A DNA stretch of 64,000 nucleotides from positions 372,001 through 436,000 of the forward strand of contig CP140043.1 of NCBI GenBank assembly GCA_039830055.1. Direction: 5' to 3'. The position numbers and the translations under genes are program-made. A model generated the notes under the pieces. The model was not told the DNA's origin and ran no database searches. It saw only the letters and a program-made list of their open reading frames with translations. Position 1 is the first letter of the stretch. Each line of letters opens with the position of its first letter. Below are positions 9,146-19,946 of the stretch, in pieces. Origin of the DNA: Buchnera aphidicola (Schlechtendalia peitan). GTDB taxonomy: Bacteria; Pseudomonadota; Gammaproteobacteria; Enterobacterales; Enterobacteriaceae.

Positions 9146-10333
9146 TTATATATCGAAAGCTTTTTTTAACTGTTCCATAAAATATATGTTTGAACAAACA
9201 ATTTTACCTGGACTATCTGATAATTTTGCTACTGGCTTCCCATTACATTCTATTAGCTTAATAACAATATTTAAGGGATCTACATTAGGAATATCACAAG
9301 TTAATTTCGTTCCTATTCCAAATACTGTATTTATTTTTTTGTTAAAAAAATTAAACAAATGTACTATATCTGTAAGATTTAAATTGTCTGAAAACAACAA
9401 AGTTTTTGTCAAAGGATTGATACCTAAAGATTTATAATGACTAATAGCTTTCTTTCCCCATATAAATGGATCACCAGAATCATGTCTTAATCCCTGATAA
9501 CAACTAGCTAAGTTAAAATCAAAATCTTTTAAAAAAGAATTCATAGAGATGCAGTCTGTAAGAGCAATACCTAATTTTTTTTTATATTGTTTCAACCATA
9601 TTTTTAATGCCATTTTTTGACTATTTTTTAAAACAGGGCTAATTTGCTGATGTGCTTGAAACCATTCATGAGCTTGAGTTCCTACCGGATTTATTTTTAA
9701 TGTTCTAGAAATATGATAATTGCTTGATCCAACTAAACATGGAAAATGCTTTTTTAAAAACTGTACTATAGAAAAATGAATTTTGTAAGAAAATCTTCTG
9801 CGAGTACCAAAATCTATTATTTTTAATTTAGATATATCTAAATTTCTAGCAATCATATAAAAATTAGCAATTTTTTTTCTTAAATAGTTCAAAGCTGTTT
9901 TTGATGTAATGTTAGGTGACTCATATTTATGTACAATTTCACTTATTAATGATAACAAGGGTACTTCCCATAATATTACTTCTTTCCATAATCCGAATAT
10001 ATGTATGTATAATTCTCCATTATTATTACATATTTTTACTTGTTTAATGTCATATCGAAAATTTTTCAACCATAGTAAATATTCTTTTTTAAAAAAAGGA
10101 AAGGAAGACATATATATATATTCATCATTTGTAAGATGTAAATTGGAAGCCATCATTTCAATTTGATGTATTAATACATGAGAATATTTTCCAAAAATAT
10201 TATTTCCTCTACATACAAATCTTGCTGACACAGTAACATTATGATAATAATAAAAAACCGCTTGCTGCATATGAAATTTATAAGCATCAGTATCTAAAAA
10301 ACTTTTTAATATTGGATAATTACATGTTTTCAT
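9146..10333 (-). CDS. pncB: Nicotinate phosphoribosyltransferase
   Basis: PncB joins nicotinate and PRPP to give nicotinate mononucleotide, so this symbiont can salvage nicotinate for NAD. The protein has 395 residues (E. coli 400). Family marks are [14 protein letters not shown] near the N terminus, the stretch [17 protein letters not shown], the active-site region GTQAHEW and [11 protein letters not shown]. It lies upstream of asnS as in E. coli and diverges from pyrD. Confidence 0.96.
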   Translation of the reverse strand: MKTCNYPILKSFLDTDAYKFHMQQAVFYYYHNVTVSARFVCRGNNIFGKYSHVLIHQIEMMASNLHLTNDEYIYMSSFPFFKKEYLLWLKNFRYDIKQVKICNNNGELYIHIFGLWKEVILWEVPLLSLISEIVHKYESPNITSKTALNYLRKKIANFYMIARNLDISKLKIIDFGTRRRFSYKIHFSIVQFLKKHFPCLVGSSNYHISRTLKINPVGTQAHEWFQAHQQISPVLKNSQKMALKIWLKQYKKKLGIALTDCISMNSFLKDFDFNLASCYQGLRHDSGDPFIWGKKAISHYKSLGINPLTKTLLFSDNLNLTDIVHLFNFFNKKINTVFGIGTKLTCDIPNVDPLNIVIKLIECNGKPVAKLSDSPGKIVCSNIYFMEQLKKAFDI

Positions 10334-10566
10334 ATTATATTTTTATATTTTTGTTTATAATAAATATTATAAAATACTTATGTAATGTATCAATATAATA
10401 TATTATATACGCATAATTACTTTACAGTATAAATCTTAATTATATCATTTATTGTTGTATTTACATGCATACTTTAAAATATAACATTTTATTTTCAAAA
10501 AATAATTAAATGATATTTAACTTACATTATATACGACATTATGTAATGTAATCGTAAAATATTTAA
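10334..10566. other. Divergent intergenic region pncB/pyrD
   Basis: This 233-base AT-rich region must hold the promoters of both flanking genes. I do not see a confident -35/-10 pair, and there is no gene. Confidence 0.4.
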
Positions 10567-11610
10567 ATGACTAATATAAATACAACTTTAGGTGTTAAAA
10601 TATTGTATAATTTAATTAGAAATATATTATTCAAATTTGATCCAGAAAAATCTCATTCATTAATATTAAATTATTTAAAATTTAAAACATATTTTAATAA
10701 AAAACATATAAATTCTAATCTTTACTCATATAAACCTGTACAGTGTATGGGATTATATTTTAAAAATATCATAGGATTAGCAGCAGGGTTGGATAAAAAT
10801 GGAGAATATATTGATAGTTTTGCTAAAATGGGCTTTGGATTTATAGAAATTGGAACCGTTACTCCAAAACCACAGTATGGAAATAATACACCTCGTTTAT
10901 TTCGTGTAACCCCAGCTAATGCATTTATAAACCGTATGGGTTTTAACAATCATGGAATTAAAAAAATTGCATTAAATTTAAAAAATACAATTTTTAATGG
11001 AATAATAGGAGTGAACATAGGAAAAAATCAACATACACCAATCGAAAAAGGAATACTAGATTATATTTATTGTATGAAAAAAATTTATCATCTTGCGAGT
11101 TACATAGCTATAAACATATCATCCCCTAATACAAAAAAATTAAAAGAACTACAATATGGAAAATTATTTGAAGAATTTCTTATCGGTATTAAACATACAC
11201 AAGAAAAATTAAGTATCATACATAAAAAATATGTTCCTATTGCAATAAAGATTTCTCCTGATTTATCAAAACAAGAAATTGTTCATATTGCTAGAAATTT
11301 AATTAAATATAATATTGATGCAGTAATAGCAACAAATACTACATCAGATTTTTCTCTCATAAAAGGATTAAAACATAGTTCTGAAATTGGAGGATTGAGT
11401 GGTCAACCATTAAACTTTAAAAGTACTAATATAATAAAATTTCTTTATAAGGAATTAAACAATAAAGTAGCAATTATTGGCGTAGGAGGAATAGATTCTT
11501 ACATTTCTGCTCAAGAAAAAATATGTTCAGGAGCAAATTTGCTTCAATTATATTCTTCTCTAATATATAAAGGTCCAAGAGTTATAAAAAATATAATACA
11601 ATATTTATAA
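10567..11610 (+). CDS. pyrD: Dihydroorotate dehydrogenase (quinone)
   Basis: PyrD is the membrane-associated flavoenzyme that oxidises dihydroorotate to orotate and passes electrons to quinone. Family marks are GLAAGLDKNGEYID, EIGTVTPKPQ, INRMGFNNHG, the catalytic serine region INISSPNTKKL, ATNTT and GVGGIDS. From the ATG at 10567 it has 347 residues, 11 more than E. coli. An in-frame TTG at 10603, ten bases after an AGGTG, would give 335 residues and match the E. coli start exactly; the ATG has no ribosome binding site. I keep the ATG as the outer limit but think the TTG may be the true start. Confidence 0.95.
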   Translation: MTNINTTLGVKILYNLIRNILFKFDPEKSHSLILNYLKFKTYFNKKHINSNLYSYKPVQCMGLYFKNIIGLAAGLDKNGEYIDSFAKMGFGFIEIGTVTPKPQYGNNTPRLFRVTPANAFINRMGFNNHGIKKIALNLKNTIFNGIIGVNIGKNQHTPIEKGILDYIYCMKKIYHLASYIAINISSPNTKKLKELQYGKLFEEFLIGIKHTQEKLSIIHKKYVPIAIKISPDLSKQEIVHIARNLIKYNIDAVIATNTTSDFSLIKGLKHSSEIGGLSGQPLNFKSTNIIKFLYKELNNKVAIIGVGGIDSYISAQEKICSGANLLQLYSSLIYKGPRVIKNIIQYL

Positions 11611-11841
11611 ATATTTTTAAAATCATAAAAAACGAATAAAATCAAGTAAAATAACATTACTTTTAACATTTCTTATATATTTTATTTTTATATATTATAT
11701 AACATTTGTTCAAAAATGTATTAAAAATTTTAAAATATAATTAATTTAATAGAATTATAAGTTAATTATAATTAAAATGATAAAAATTTATTATCTAAAT
11801 ATAATAAATACTATAAAAATAATAAAGTAAAAGAGTACATT
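11611..11841. other. Intergenic region pyrD/uup
   Basis: These 231 bases are almost pure A+T. I see no gene and no convincing terminator. Confidence 0.4.
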
Positions 11842-13755
11842 ATGTCGTTAATTTATATGCAAAATGCATGTTTTTCAATTAATAATAATAAATTATTAAA
11901 TAACGTAAACTTTCAAATTAATAAACAAGAAAGAATTTGTTTAGTAGGAAGAAATGGTACTGGAAAATCAACATTTCTTAACATTATTACTAAAAAAGAA
12001 TTGTTAGATCATGGTCTCGTGATACATAAAAATAATATAAGAATAAAATATTTAACACAAACTATTACTAATTCTAATGGAAAAACTGTATATGAATTCG
12101 TTTGTGAAGGAATTGGAGAAGAATCAGAATATCTCAAAAAATATTTCTACATATTAAATAATAAAAAGCTAACAACATCATTATACAATGCTAAATTACT
12201 ACTTCAACTCAAAGAAATATTTAACGAAAAAAAATTATGGAAAAAAAAAGAAAAAATAGATAACATTATAAAATTTTTTGGTTTAAATAGCAATTCTCAA
12301 TTATCTTCACTTTCTGGAGGATGGTTAAAAAAAGTAGAATTAGGTAGAATATTAGTAAGTGAACCTGATTTAATTATATTAGACGAACCTACAAATCACC
12401 TAGATATTATTTCTATTCATTGGTTAGAAAAATTTTTAATACACAATATTACCAGTGTATTATTTGTATCTCATAATAGATCATTCATAAATAATTTGTC
12501 AACTAAAATTATTTATTTAACTTCTGGAAACTTAGTTTCTTGGACCGGGAATTATAATTCTTTTTTAAATCAAAAATCTATCAATGAGCATATAACTGAA
12601 GTAAAAAGTATAAAATTTGAAAAAAAACTAGAAGAAGAAAAACTTTGGATTAATAGTGGAGTAAAAGCACGTTCTACTAAAAATGAAAATAGAATTAAAC
12701 AATTTAAAAATATGCTGAAAATAAAAGACTCTAATCAGAATACTAAAAAATCAATAGAAATTTTAATTAATGAAAGTAATTATAGAGGAAATATTTTTTT
12801 TAAATTAAATAAAATATGTTTTAAAATAAATGAATTTACTTTGATAAATAATTTTTCTGATGTAATACAAAATGGTGAAAAAATTGCACTAATTGGAATT
12901 AATGGAAGCGGAAAAAGTACATTATTAAAATTAATACTAAGACAGTTAAAGTTGAATAGTGGAGAAATTTATTCTAACTCTAATGTTAAAATAGCATATT
13001 TTGATCAAAAAAGAACTTCAATAAACTTTGAAGAAACTGTATTACAAAACCTATCCTATTTAAAAGAAGAAGTGCTCATTAATGACAAAAAATATCATAC
13101 ATTAAAATATTTAGAAAAATTTTTGTTTTCAAAAGATAAAGTAAAATTAAAAGCTAAGGAATTATCTGGAGGGGAAATTAACAAACTATTATTAGCTAAA
13201 GTATTCTTAAAAAAAAGTAATGTATTGATATTAGATGAACCAACTAACGATTTAGACTTGGAATCATTAGATATATTAGAAATTTCATTGAGAAAATATA
13301 AAGGAGTTATATTATTAGTTAGTCATGATAAAACATTTATAGAAAACGTTGCCAACAAATATTGGAATTTTGAAAATAATGGAATTATTAAAAAATATTT
13401 AAGTTTTCCTAATATAAATAATTTTTCAGAAAATTTAACATTATTTCATAAAAGTTCAAATCTAAAAAATGAAAGAAATAACAAACTATTAATGAAAAAC
13501 AAACCAATATCTAAAAACTTAAATTACAATTTAAAAAAAGAACTAAAAAATATACCAAAAAAGATAGAAAAAATAGAAAATAACATTAAAAAATTACAAA
13601 ATACAATTAATAATTCATTTTTTTTAAATTTACCATTAACTGAACGAAAAGAAATTTTAATTCAATTAAAAAATGAAGAAAGAAATTTAGAAGAACAATT
13701 TTTAAGGTGGGAATACTTAGAATCATGTAATAATAACAAAAATTATGATTTATAG
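11842..13755 (+). CDS. uup: ABC-F ATPase Uup
   Basis: Uup is a soluble ABC-F protein linked to ribosome function and to DNA structure stability in E. coli. The 637 residues (E. coli 635) hold two ABC cassettes. In the first the Walker A is GRNGTGKST, the signature LSGGWLKKVELG and the Walker B LIILDEPTNHLD. In the second these are GINGSGKST, LSGGEINKLLLAK and VLILDEPTNDLD. The lysine-rich, coiled C-terminal domain that binds DNA in E. coli Uup is kept (about 545-637). There are no membrane segments, as expected for ABC-F. Confidence 0.95.
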   Translation: MSLIYMQNACFSINNNKLLNNVNFQINKQERICLVGRNGTGKSTFLNIITKKELLDHGLVIHKNNIRIKYLTQTITNSNGKTVYEFVCEGIGEESEYLKKYFYILNNKKLTTSLYNAKLLLQLKEIFNEKKLWKKKEKIDNIIKFFGLNSNSQLSSLSGGWLKKVELGRILVSEPDLIILDEPTNHLDIISIHWLEKFLIHNITSVLFVSHNRSFINNLSTKIIYLTSGNLVSWTGNYNSFLNQKSINEHITEVKSIKFEKKLEEEKLWINSGVKARSTKNENRIKQFKNMLKIKDSNQNTKKSIEILINESNYRGNIFFKLNKICFKINEFTLINNFSDVIQNGEKIALIGINGSGKSTLLKLILRQLKLNSGEIYSNSNVKIAYFDQKRTSINFEETVLQNLSYLKEEVLINDKKYHTLKYLEKFLFSKDKVKLKAKELSGGEINKLLLAKVFLKKSNVLILDEPTNDLDLESLDILEISLRKYKGVILLVSHDKTFIENVANKYWNFENNGIIKKYLSFPNINNFSENLTLFHKSSNLKNERNNKLLMKNKPISKNLNYNLKKELKNIPKKIEKIENNIKKLQNTINNSFFLNLPLTERKEILIQLKNEERNLEEQFLRWEYLESCNNNKNYDL

Positions 13756-13987
13756 ATATTAAAGTTATGATTCTTTCATTTGTATACGTCTTAAAGTACT
13801 ATAAAATATAATCAAACTATTCATATAAATAATAAAATTCACGAATTCATATAAAATGTTTTCGTATAAGTATAAATTTTTTATTCATATTATGAAAATT
13901 ATATAATACTTTAAAAAAGTATATTAAATATTTCTCTATTAAAAACTATGTAAAACATAATAAATATTTAAATCCTTATGCAAAATA
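13756..13987. other. Convergent gap uup/trhO
   Basis: These 232 bases lie between convergent genes. A short direct repeat ATTCATATAAA occurs twice (near 13822 and 13845), and TTCATATTATGAA near 13884 is a small palindrome. There is no gene. Confidence 0.4.
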
Positions 13988-14917
13988 TTAACTAATCATA
14001 CAATTTTTAGAACAAAAATTTTTAAATTTTTTAGAACATTGAATACATTGAATAAATAAACGATGACAAAAATTGTTATAACAATTTTTGTATGTATCGC
14101 AATATTCATTGCATTGAAAACATTTTGCTAAAATATCATCAGACACTGTTTCGCTCATACGTTCGTCAAAAACAAAATTTTTTCCTTTAAATTTTATAGA
14201 AATATTATTTTTTTTAGCATCATTAACATATCCAATAATTCCTCCTTTTATTTGATATACGAATTTAAATCCATTATACATCATCCAAGATGCTGTTTTT
14301 TCACATCGAATACCTCCAGTACAATAAATTATAAATCTTCTATTTTTTTGATTATTTAAAACAATAATAATTTTTTGTAATTGTTCTTTAAAAGTATTTA
14401 CAGGAATATTAATTGACTTTTCAAAATGTCCAATTTTAAACTCGTAATTATTTCTTATATCTAAACATATTACATCTTTTTTATTCAACATATTGTTAAC
14501 TTCTTTAGATTCTAAATATATCCTAGAAGAATCTAAATTATATGATTTCTTACTTAAATGATCAGCAAGAAGTGTATTTCGGACCTTTATTCGTAACATC
14601 CAAAAAGATTTTTTAGTATCTAATGCATGATTAATGTATACATTATTTAATTCATCAGAATAATTATAAATAAAATTTTTAACATGACTATACATATCTT
14701 TAGGAATACTAATTTGTGCATTAATTCCTTCATTAGCTATATATATTCTTCCAAACACGTTAAATTTTTTAAAATTTACATACCAATCGTTTCTAAACTT
14801 ATAAGGGTCATGAATGTAATAATATTTATAGAAAGATACCGTAATTCTAGGAGTATTATCAGATAGCATTCTACTTTTTAATTCTTTATTAGAAATAGAA
14901 TTATACAAAATAGTCAT
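13988..14917 (-). CDS. trhO: tRNA uridine(34) hydroxylase TrhO (YceA)
   Basis: TrhO makes 5-hydroxyuridine at the wobble base of several tRNAs. The protein has an N-terminal acylphosphatase-like part (FYKYYYIHDPY, NVFGRIYIANEGINAQIS) and a central rhodanese domain with the active loop CTGGIRCEK. A cysteine-rich tail follows (CFQCNEYCDTYKNC and CSKKFKNFC). The start at 14917 gives 309 residues and matches the E. coli start; GGAG lies 12 bases upstream. An upstream TTG at 14935 is possible. The product ends about 35 residues before the E. coli protein (350), so only the basic tail is lost. It lies 62 bases downstream of valS on the same strand. Confidence 0.94.
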   Translation of the reverse strand: MTILYNSISNKELKSRMLSDNTPRITVSFYKYYYIHDPYKFRNDWYVNFKKFNVFGRIYIANEGINAQISIPKDMYSHVKNFIYNYSDELNNVYINHALDTKKSFWMLRIKVRNTLLADHLSKKSYNLDSSRIYLESKEVNNMLNKKDVICLDIRNNYEFKIGHFEKSINIPVNTFKEQLQKIIIVLNNQKNRRFIIYCTGGIRCEKTASWMMYNGFKFVYQIKGGIIGYVNDAKKNNISIKFKGKNFVFDERMSETVSDDILAKCFQCNEYCDTYKNCYNNFCHRLFIQCIQCSKKFKNFCSKNCMIS

Positions 14918-14978
14918 AATATACCACTTCTCCAAAATTTAAATATAATGCTTATACAACAAAAATAATTTAAAAATA

Positions 14979-17837
14979 TTAACATAACTGATTCTTTTTT
15001 AAACATAATTGTTTATATTTTAATTGATTTTTTTTTAAACATTCTCTAATATCATCAATTATTTTTCCTGGAGCATATTTTAAAAAATTTTTATTTAATA
15101 GTTTTAATTCTAACTTTTGTATTTTTAAATTAATTTTTAAAATTTCTTTTTTAACTTTTTTCAGTTCTACATCTTTAGAAAAATTACCTAATATAGGAAT
15201 AAGTAATTCTGATCCTAACATTGAATATGATATACAATTAGATTTTGTTTCATTATCAATGATAATAAGCACATCTTTTAAATACAAAATTATTTTTAAG
15301 TATTTCCTATATTTTTGTATGAGTAAACTTGTTTTTATATCAATATTATAAAAGTATATAGGTATTAAAACTTTATAAGATAATTCCATATTAACTCTAT
15401 ATTTTCGCAAAATTACAGTAATATTTTGGATCCATTCCACATCTTTTAAAACACTATCATCTTGCAATGTTGAATCATACTTCGGAAATGAACATAACAT
15501 GATAGAATTAACACTCTTAATTTTTAAAAAATTTTGAATTTTTTGCCAAATTGCTTCAGTGATAAATGGAATAATAGGATGAGCCAAACGTAATGTTACT
15601 TCTAACACATATAATAGAGTATATTGGGTACCAGCTCTTTCTAAATCCGAACAAGATATTATAAATGGTTTAATTAATTCTATATAAAAATCACAAAATT
15701 CATTCCAAATAAACTCATATAATATATTAGAAGCTACATCAAATCGATATGTATCTAACGCAAATCTATATCGTTTGATTGTAGTATTTAATGTTAACAA
15801 AATCCATCGATCAGCTACCGATAACACTCGTTCAGTAGTATATACTTCAATGTTTTTATCAATTTTAAGTAATAAAAATCGACTAGCATTCCATAATTTA
15901 TTACAAAAGTTTCGATAACCACGCAAACGATTAACACTCCAATTAATACGTCTAGTGGGGCTAGCTAATGCAGCACAAGTAAATCTTAATGCATCAGTTC
16001 CAGTAGCATTAATTCCACTTGGAAACATATCTTTGGTTCGTTTTCTAATTTGATCTGATAACTCAGGATGTAACATGTTTTGTGTTCTTTTTTCAATTAA
16101 TGCGTCTAACGTAATACCATCAATCATATCTATTGGATCAATAACATTTCCTTCTGATTTAGACATTTTTCTGCCATTTTCATCACAAATTAAACCAGTA
16201 ATATATACTTTTTTAAATGGAACTTTAGGTTGACCATATTCATCTTTCATAAAATGCATACTAAGCATTATCATTCGAGATATCCAAAAAAAAATTATGT
16301 CAAAACCACTTACAACAACATTAGTAGAATAAAATCTTTTTAAGAGATTTGTATTCTTAGGCCAACCTAATGATGCAAACATCCATAAACCAGATGAAAA
16401 CCAGGTATCTAATACATCACTATCTTGTATTAGTTCAATATCATTAGACAAATTATATTTCTTTCTTACATCTTTCTCGCACTGTCCTACATATGTATTA
16501 TTATCTTTATCATACCAAACAGGAATTTGATGTCCCCACCACAATTGTCTAGAAATACACCAATCTTCTATATTTTTCATCCAAGAAAAATACATTTTTT
16601 CGTAATTTTTAGGGACAAATTCAATATCACCATGTTGTACAGCTCGTAATGCTACTTCTGCTAATGATGAAACATTTAAATACCACTGATTAGTTAATAA
16701 CGGTTCTATTATAGAATTACTCCTATCTCCATATGGAATTGTTAAATTATGTACTTCTTCTTTTTCTAATTTGTGATTTTCAATTAATTCATCAATAATT
16801 AATTCTCTTGCTAAAAATCTATTAATATCATGATATTTAGATGGAATTTCTTTAGTATAAATACAAGAAACTTTTCCATCAAAATTATACTCCTGAATCA
16901 CTTTTGATATGTTACCATCTAGGGTAAAAATATTAATTATTGGTAAATTATGTCGCATTCCTATTTCAAAATCGTTAAAATCATGAGCAGGGGTTACTTT
17001 AACACATCCTGTTCCTTTTTTCATTTGAACAAATTTATCTCCAATAACAGGAATAACTCTATTAATTAATGGAACTAATACCTTTTTCCCTATAAATTTT
17101 TTATATCTTATATCTTTGGGATGAACAGCTAATGCTGTATCTCCAAACAATGTTTCAGGACGAGTAGTAGCAACTGTTAAATATTGATCATCGGCATAAT
17201 TAATCTTATTAATATGATCATGTATTAAAGTGTATTTTATATACCATATTTTTCCTGGAGTATCACGATTCTGTACTTCTAAATCAGAAATTACTGTTTT
17301 TAATACAGGATCCCAATTAACTAATTTTTTTCTTTTATATATTAATTTTTGATTATATAAAATTATAAATGCTTCTTTAACTGCCATAGATACTTCAGGA
17401 TCTAAAGTAAATTTCTCTTTTGTCCAATCTACAGAAATTCCTAACCTACGCATCTGACCTGTAATCTTTTTTATGTACTTTTCTTTCCATTTCCATGCTT
17501 TTTCAATAAAATTTTTTTTTCCATATTCTTTAAGCGTTTTCTTATGTTCTACTAATATTTTTTTTTCTAAAAGTATTTGTGTAGCAATTCCAGCATGATC
17601 AGTACCTACTTGCCAAAAAGTATTCTTACCTTGCATACGATGATATCTAATTAATATATCCATAATCGTATATTGAAATGCATGTCCTATATGTAAATCT
17701 CCAGTAATGTTTGGTGGAGGAAGTACTATACAAAAATTGGACTCTTTATTTGACGAATTAGGTTTAAAATATCCATTTTTTTCCCAAAAAATATATAAAT
17801 GTTGTTCAATGCTTATAGGATCAAAATATTTTTTCAT
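14979..17837 (-). CDS. valS: Valyl-tRNA synthetase
   Basis: ValS charges tRNA-Val. The protein has 952 residues (E. coli 951). The class I signatures are present: HIGH at 49-52 in DLHIGHAFQ and KMSKS near residue 550 in GRKMSKSEGN. The editing domain is inserted between them and shows TTRPETLFGDTA. The C-terminal coiled coil of ValS is kept (about 890-952). In E. coli holC lies between pepA and valS; here pepA lies directly upstream with a gap of 76 bases, so holC is missing from this position. Confidence 0.97.
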   Translation of the reverse strand: MKKYFDPISIEQHLYIFWEKNGYFKPNSSNKESNFCIVLPPPNITGDLHIGHAFQYTIMDILIRYHRMQGKNTFWQVGTDHAGIATQILLEKKILVEHKKTLKEYGKKNFIEKAWKWKEKYIKKITGQMRRLGISVDWTKEKFTLDPEVSMAVKEAFIILYNQKLIYKRKKLVNWDPVLKTVISDLEVQNRDTPGKIWYIKYTLIHDHINKINYADDQYLTVATTRPETLFGDTALAVHPKDIRYKKFIGKKVLVPLINRVIPVIGDKFVQMKKGTGCVKVTPAHDFNDFEIGMRHNLPIINIFTLDGNISKVIQEYNFDGKVSCIYTKEIPSKYHDINRFLARELIIDELIENHKLEKEEVHNLTIPYGDRSNSIIEPLLTNQWYLNVSSLAEVALRAVQHGDIEFVPKNYEKMYFSWMKNIEDWCISRQLWWGHQIPVWYDKDNNTYVGQCEKDVRKKYNLSNDIELIQDSDVLDTWFSSGLWMFASLGWPKNTNLLKRFYSTNVVVSGFDIIFFWISRMIMLSMHFMKDEYGQPKVPFKKVYITGLICDENGRKMSKSEGNVIDPIDMIDGITLDALIEKRTQNMLHPELSDQIRKRTKDMFPSGINATGTDALRFTCAALASPTRRINWSVNRLRGYRNFCNKLWNASRFLLLKIDKNIEVYTTERVLSVADRWILLTLNTTIKRYRFALDTYRFDVASNILYEFIWNEFCDFYIELIKPFIISCSDLERAGTQYTLLYVLEVTLRLAHPIIPFITEAIWQKIQNFLKIKSVNSIMLCSFPKYDSTLQDDSVLKDVEWIQNITVILRKYRVNMELSYKVLIPIYFYNIDIKTSLLIQKYRKYLKIILYLKDVLIIIDNETKSNCISYSMLGSELLIPILGNFSKDVELKKVKKEILKINLKIQKLELKLLNKNFLKYAPGKIIDDIRECLKKNQLKYKQLCLKKNQLC

Positions 17838-17913
17838 AGTTTAGAGTATTAATAATAAAATATTATAACATTATATTTAATAACAACTAGAAGATATAAT
17901 AAGCATATATTTT

Positions 17914-19425
17914 TTATATACTACTATCAGTTTTAAATATATTTAATAAAAATTGAGATAATAATGATATAGGACGACCTGTAGAACTTTTTCGTTTTCC
18001 TAGTGTCCATGCAGTACCAGCAATATCTAGATGAGCCCACATATATTTCTTAGAAAATTCAGATAAGAAACAAGCAGCCGTAATAGCGCCAGCAAAAGGT
18101 CCTCCAGTATTATTAAGATCTGCTATATCAGATTTTAAACTCTTATAATATTCTTTAAATAAAGGTAAATTCCATACTTTATCATCAGTTTGCTCACCAG
18201 CTTTTTCTATATTTTTAGATAATTCAGAACTATTAGACATTAAACCAGTAACAGAATTCCCTAATGCGACGACACACGCGCCAGTTAAAGTAGCTATGTC
18301 AATCACTATATCTGGATTAAATTTTTCAACGTACGTTAATACGTCACATAATACCAATCTACCTTCAGCATCTGTATTCAATACTTCTACCGTTTTACCA
18401 GACATAGTGGTTAATATATCGCTGGGTCGAAGAGATTTTTCACTAATCATATTTTCACATGATGCTAATATACCTATAACATTTAGCGGTAATTGTAACT
18501 TAGAAACAATAACCATTAATCCAAAAACCACTGCTGCTCCAGACATATCATATTTCATTTCATCCATATGTAAAGAAGGTTTAATAGAAATTCCTCCAGA
18601 ATCAAAAGTGACTCCTTTTCCTATAAAAACAATAGTTTTTGAATCATTTTTTTTATTTCCATTATATTTAATAATAGACATTAATGGTTTATTTTTAGAT
18701 CCTCTTCCAACAGCTAAATACGCGTTCATTCCTAATTTTTTCATAGCATTATGATCAATAACTTCTGTATTTATTGTATTAGGATATCGTAGAGACAAGT
18801 TCTGTGCTTTACAGGCTAAATATGACGGATTACAAATATTAGGAGGAGTATTTGAAAGATCTTTAGCATACTTTATACCTGTTGCAATTGCTTTTCCATG
18901 TATAATAGCTGTTTTCCCTAACAATATATCATCATGTTCTTGTATATTAAAAATAATAGTGTTTAAACAACTAAATAATTCTGATTGTTTAGTTTTAAAT
19001 TTATCAAAACAATATAAAACATTGTGAATTGTTTCAATAGCAAATCTAATTTTCCAATATATATTTAAATTTTTTACATTAAGCTCAGGAAGAAAATAAT
19101 CTATACTAGAAATAGAAAAATTTTTAACCAAATTTAAACTATTTTTAAAAATTTTTTTATATACATTAACATCAAATAGTTCTTTCTTTCCGCATCCAAG
19201 CAATATAATTTTTTTTGAAAAATTATTAGGAAAGCCATATAGTGGTACAAATTGATCAATTTTTCCTTGTATTCCTTGACTTTTAAGTAATTTCTTAATG
19301 TAATTATTAGAATTTTTATCTAATTCCTTCAAAAATCCAAATAATTCTGAATTTTCAAAAATTCCAAAAATTAAACAATTCGAATGTGCATTATTCATAT
19401 TACTAAAATGTATTTTATATTTCAT
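17914..19425 (-). CDS. pepA: Leucyl aminopeptidase PepA
   Basis: PepA is a hexameric two-metal (zinc or manganese) aminopeptidase; in E. coli it also binds DNA and acts in Xer recombination and carAB control. The start at 19425 (ATG with AGGA five bases upstream) gives 503 residues, exactly the E. coli length. A longer frame begins at 19455 but lacks support. The metal and catalytic region is intact: VGKGVTFDSGGISIKP, MSGAAVV and NTDAEGRLVLCD. The two-domain layout (variable N-terminal domain, catalytic C-terminal domain from about residue 190) is normal. Confidence 0.96.
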   Translation of the reverse strand: MKYKIHFSNMNNAHSNCLIFGIFENSELFGFLKELDKNSNNYIKKLLKSQGIQGKIDQFVPLYGFPNNFSKKIILLGCGKKELFDVNVYKKIFKNSLNLVKNFSISSIDYFLPELNVKNLNIYWKIRFAIETIHNVLYCFDKFKTKQSELFSCLNTIIFNIQEHDDILLGKTAIIHGKAIATGIKYAKDLSNTPPNICNPSYLACKAQNLSLRYPNTINTEVIDHNAMKKLGMNAYLAVGRGSKNKPLMSIIKYNGNKKNDSKTIVFIGKGVTFDSGGISIKPSLHMDEMKYDMSGAAVVFGLMVIVSKLQLPLNVIGILASCENMISEKSLRPSDILTTMSGKTVEVLNTDAEGRLVLCDVLTYVEKFNPDIVIDIATLTGACVVALGNSVTGLMSNSSELSKNIEKAGEQTDDKVWNLPLFKEYYKSLKSDIADLNNTGGPFAGAITAACFLSEFSKKYMWAHLDIAGTAWTLGKRKSSTGRPISLLSQFLLNIFKTDSSI

Positions 19426-19946
19426 ATTCTTCCTAAAATAAAAACATGTTTTCAAATTTAATTCTTAATAATATCATTAACTAAAATTTAAATGATATAA
19501 TATATAAAAAACACAATATATTGTATTCAAAGCTCAATAACTAAAAAAATAAATACTATTCAATTCTAAACTAATATGTCATATGCATTTTAAAATATAA
19601 ATTAAATCGTGAATATAATAAAATTTCACGTTAAAACAATAGATTTTTAAAATATTTCAATAAATGTTAAAAGATATAATATGAACAAATACATATCAAT
19701 TTATTTGTATAATAAATTATTTTACTAATGAAATGAAATTATTTTTGAAAAATGTCATGTATTTAAAAATTAAAATACTAATATTCAATGTATTATAACT
19801 AAATATTTTTTACAACACTATACATTTTTACAATAAAAATAAAATTAAGTCATATAATTAATATGTCATATATAATAAAATATATTAAAAATTAAATATT
19901 TCTCTGTTTCAATATATAACATTTTAATTTTTTTAGGGACGATGAA
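19426..19946. other. Divergent intergenic region pepA/argF
   Basis: This region of about 520 bases separates divergent genes. It is AT-rich and I find no reading frame, RNA gene or clear operator in it. No ARG box pair is recognisable upstream of argF. Confidence 0.4.

Noticed and set aside
18296..18754. 152-codon plus-strand frame opposite pepA
   Set aside because: It lies entirely antisense to the catalytic domain of pepA and has no ribosome binding site or family marks.
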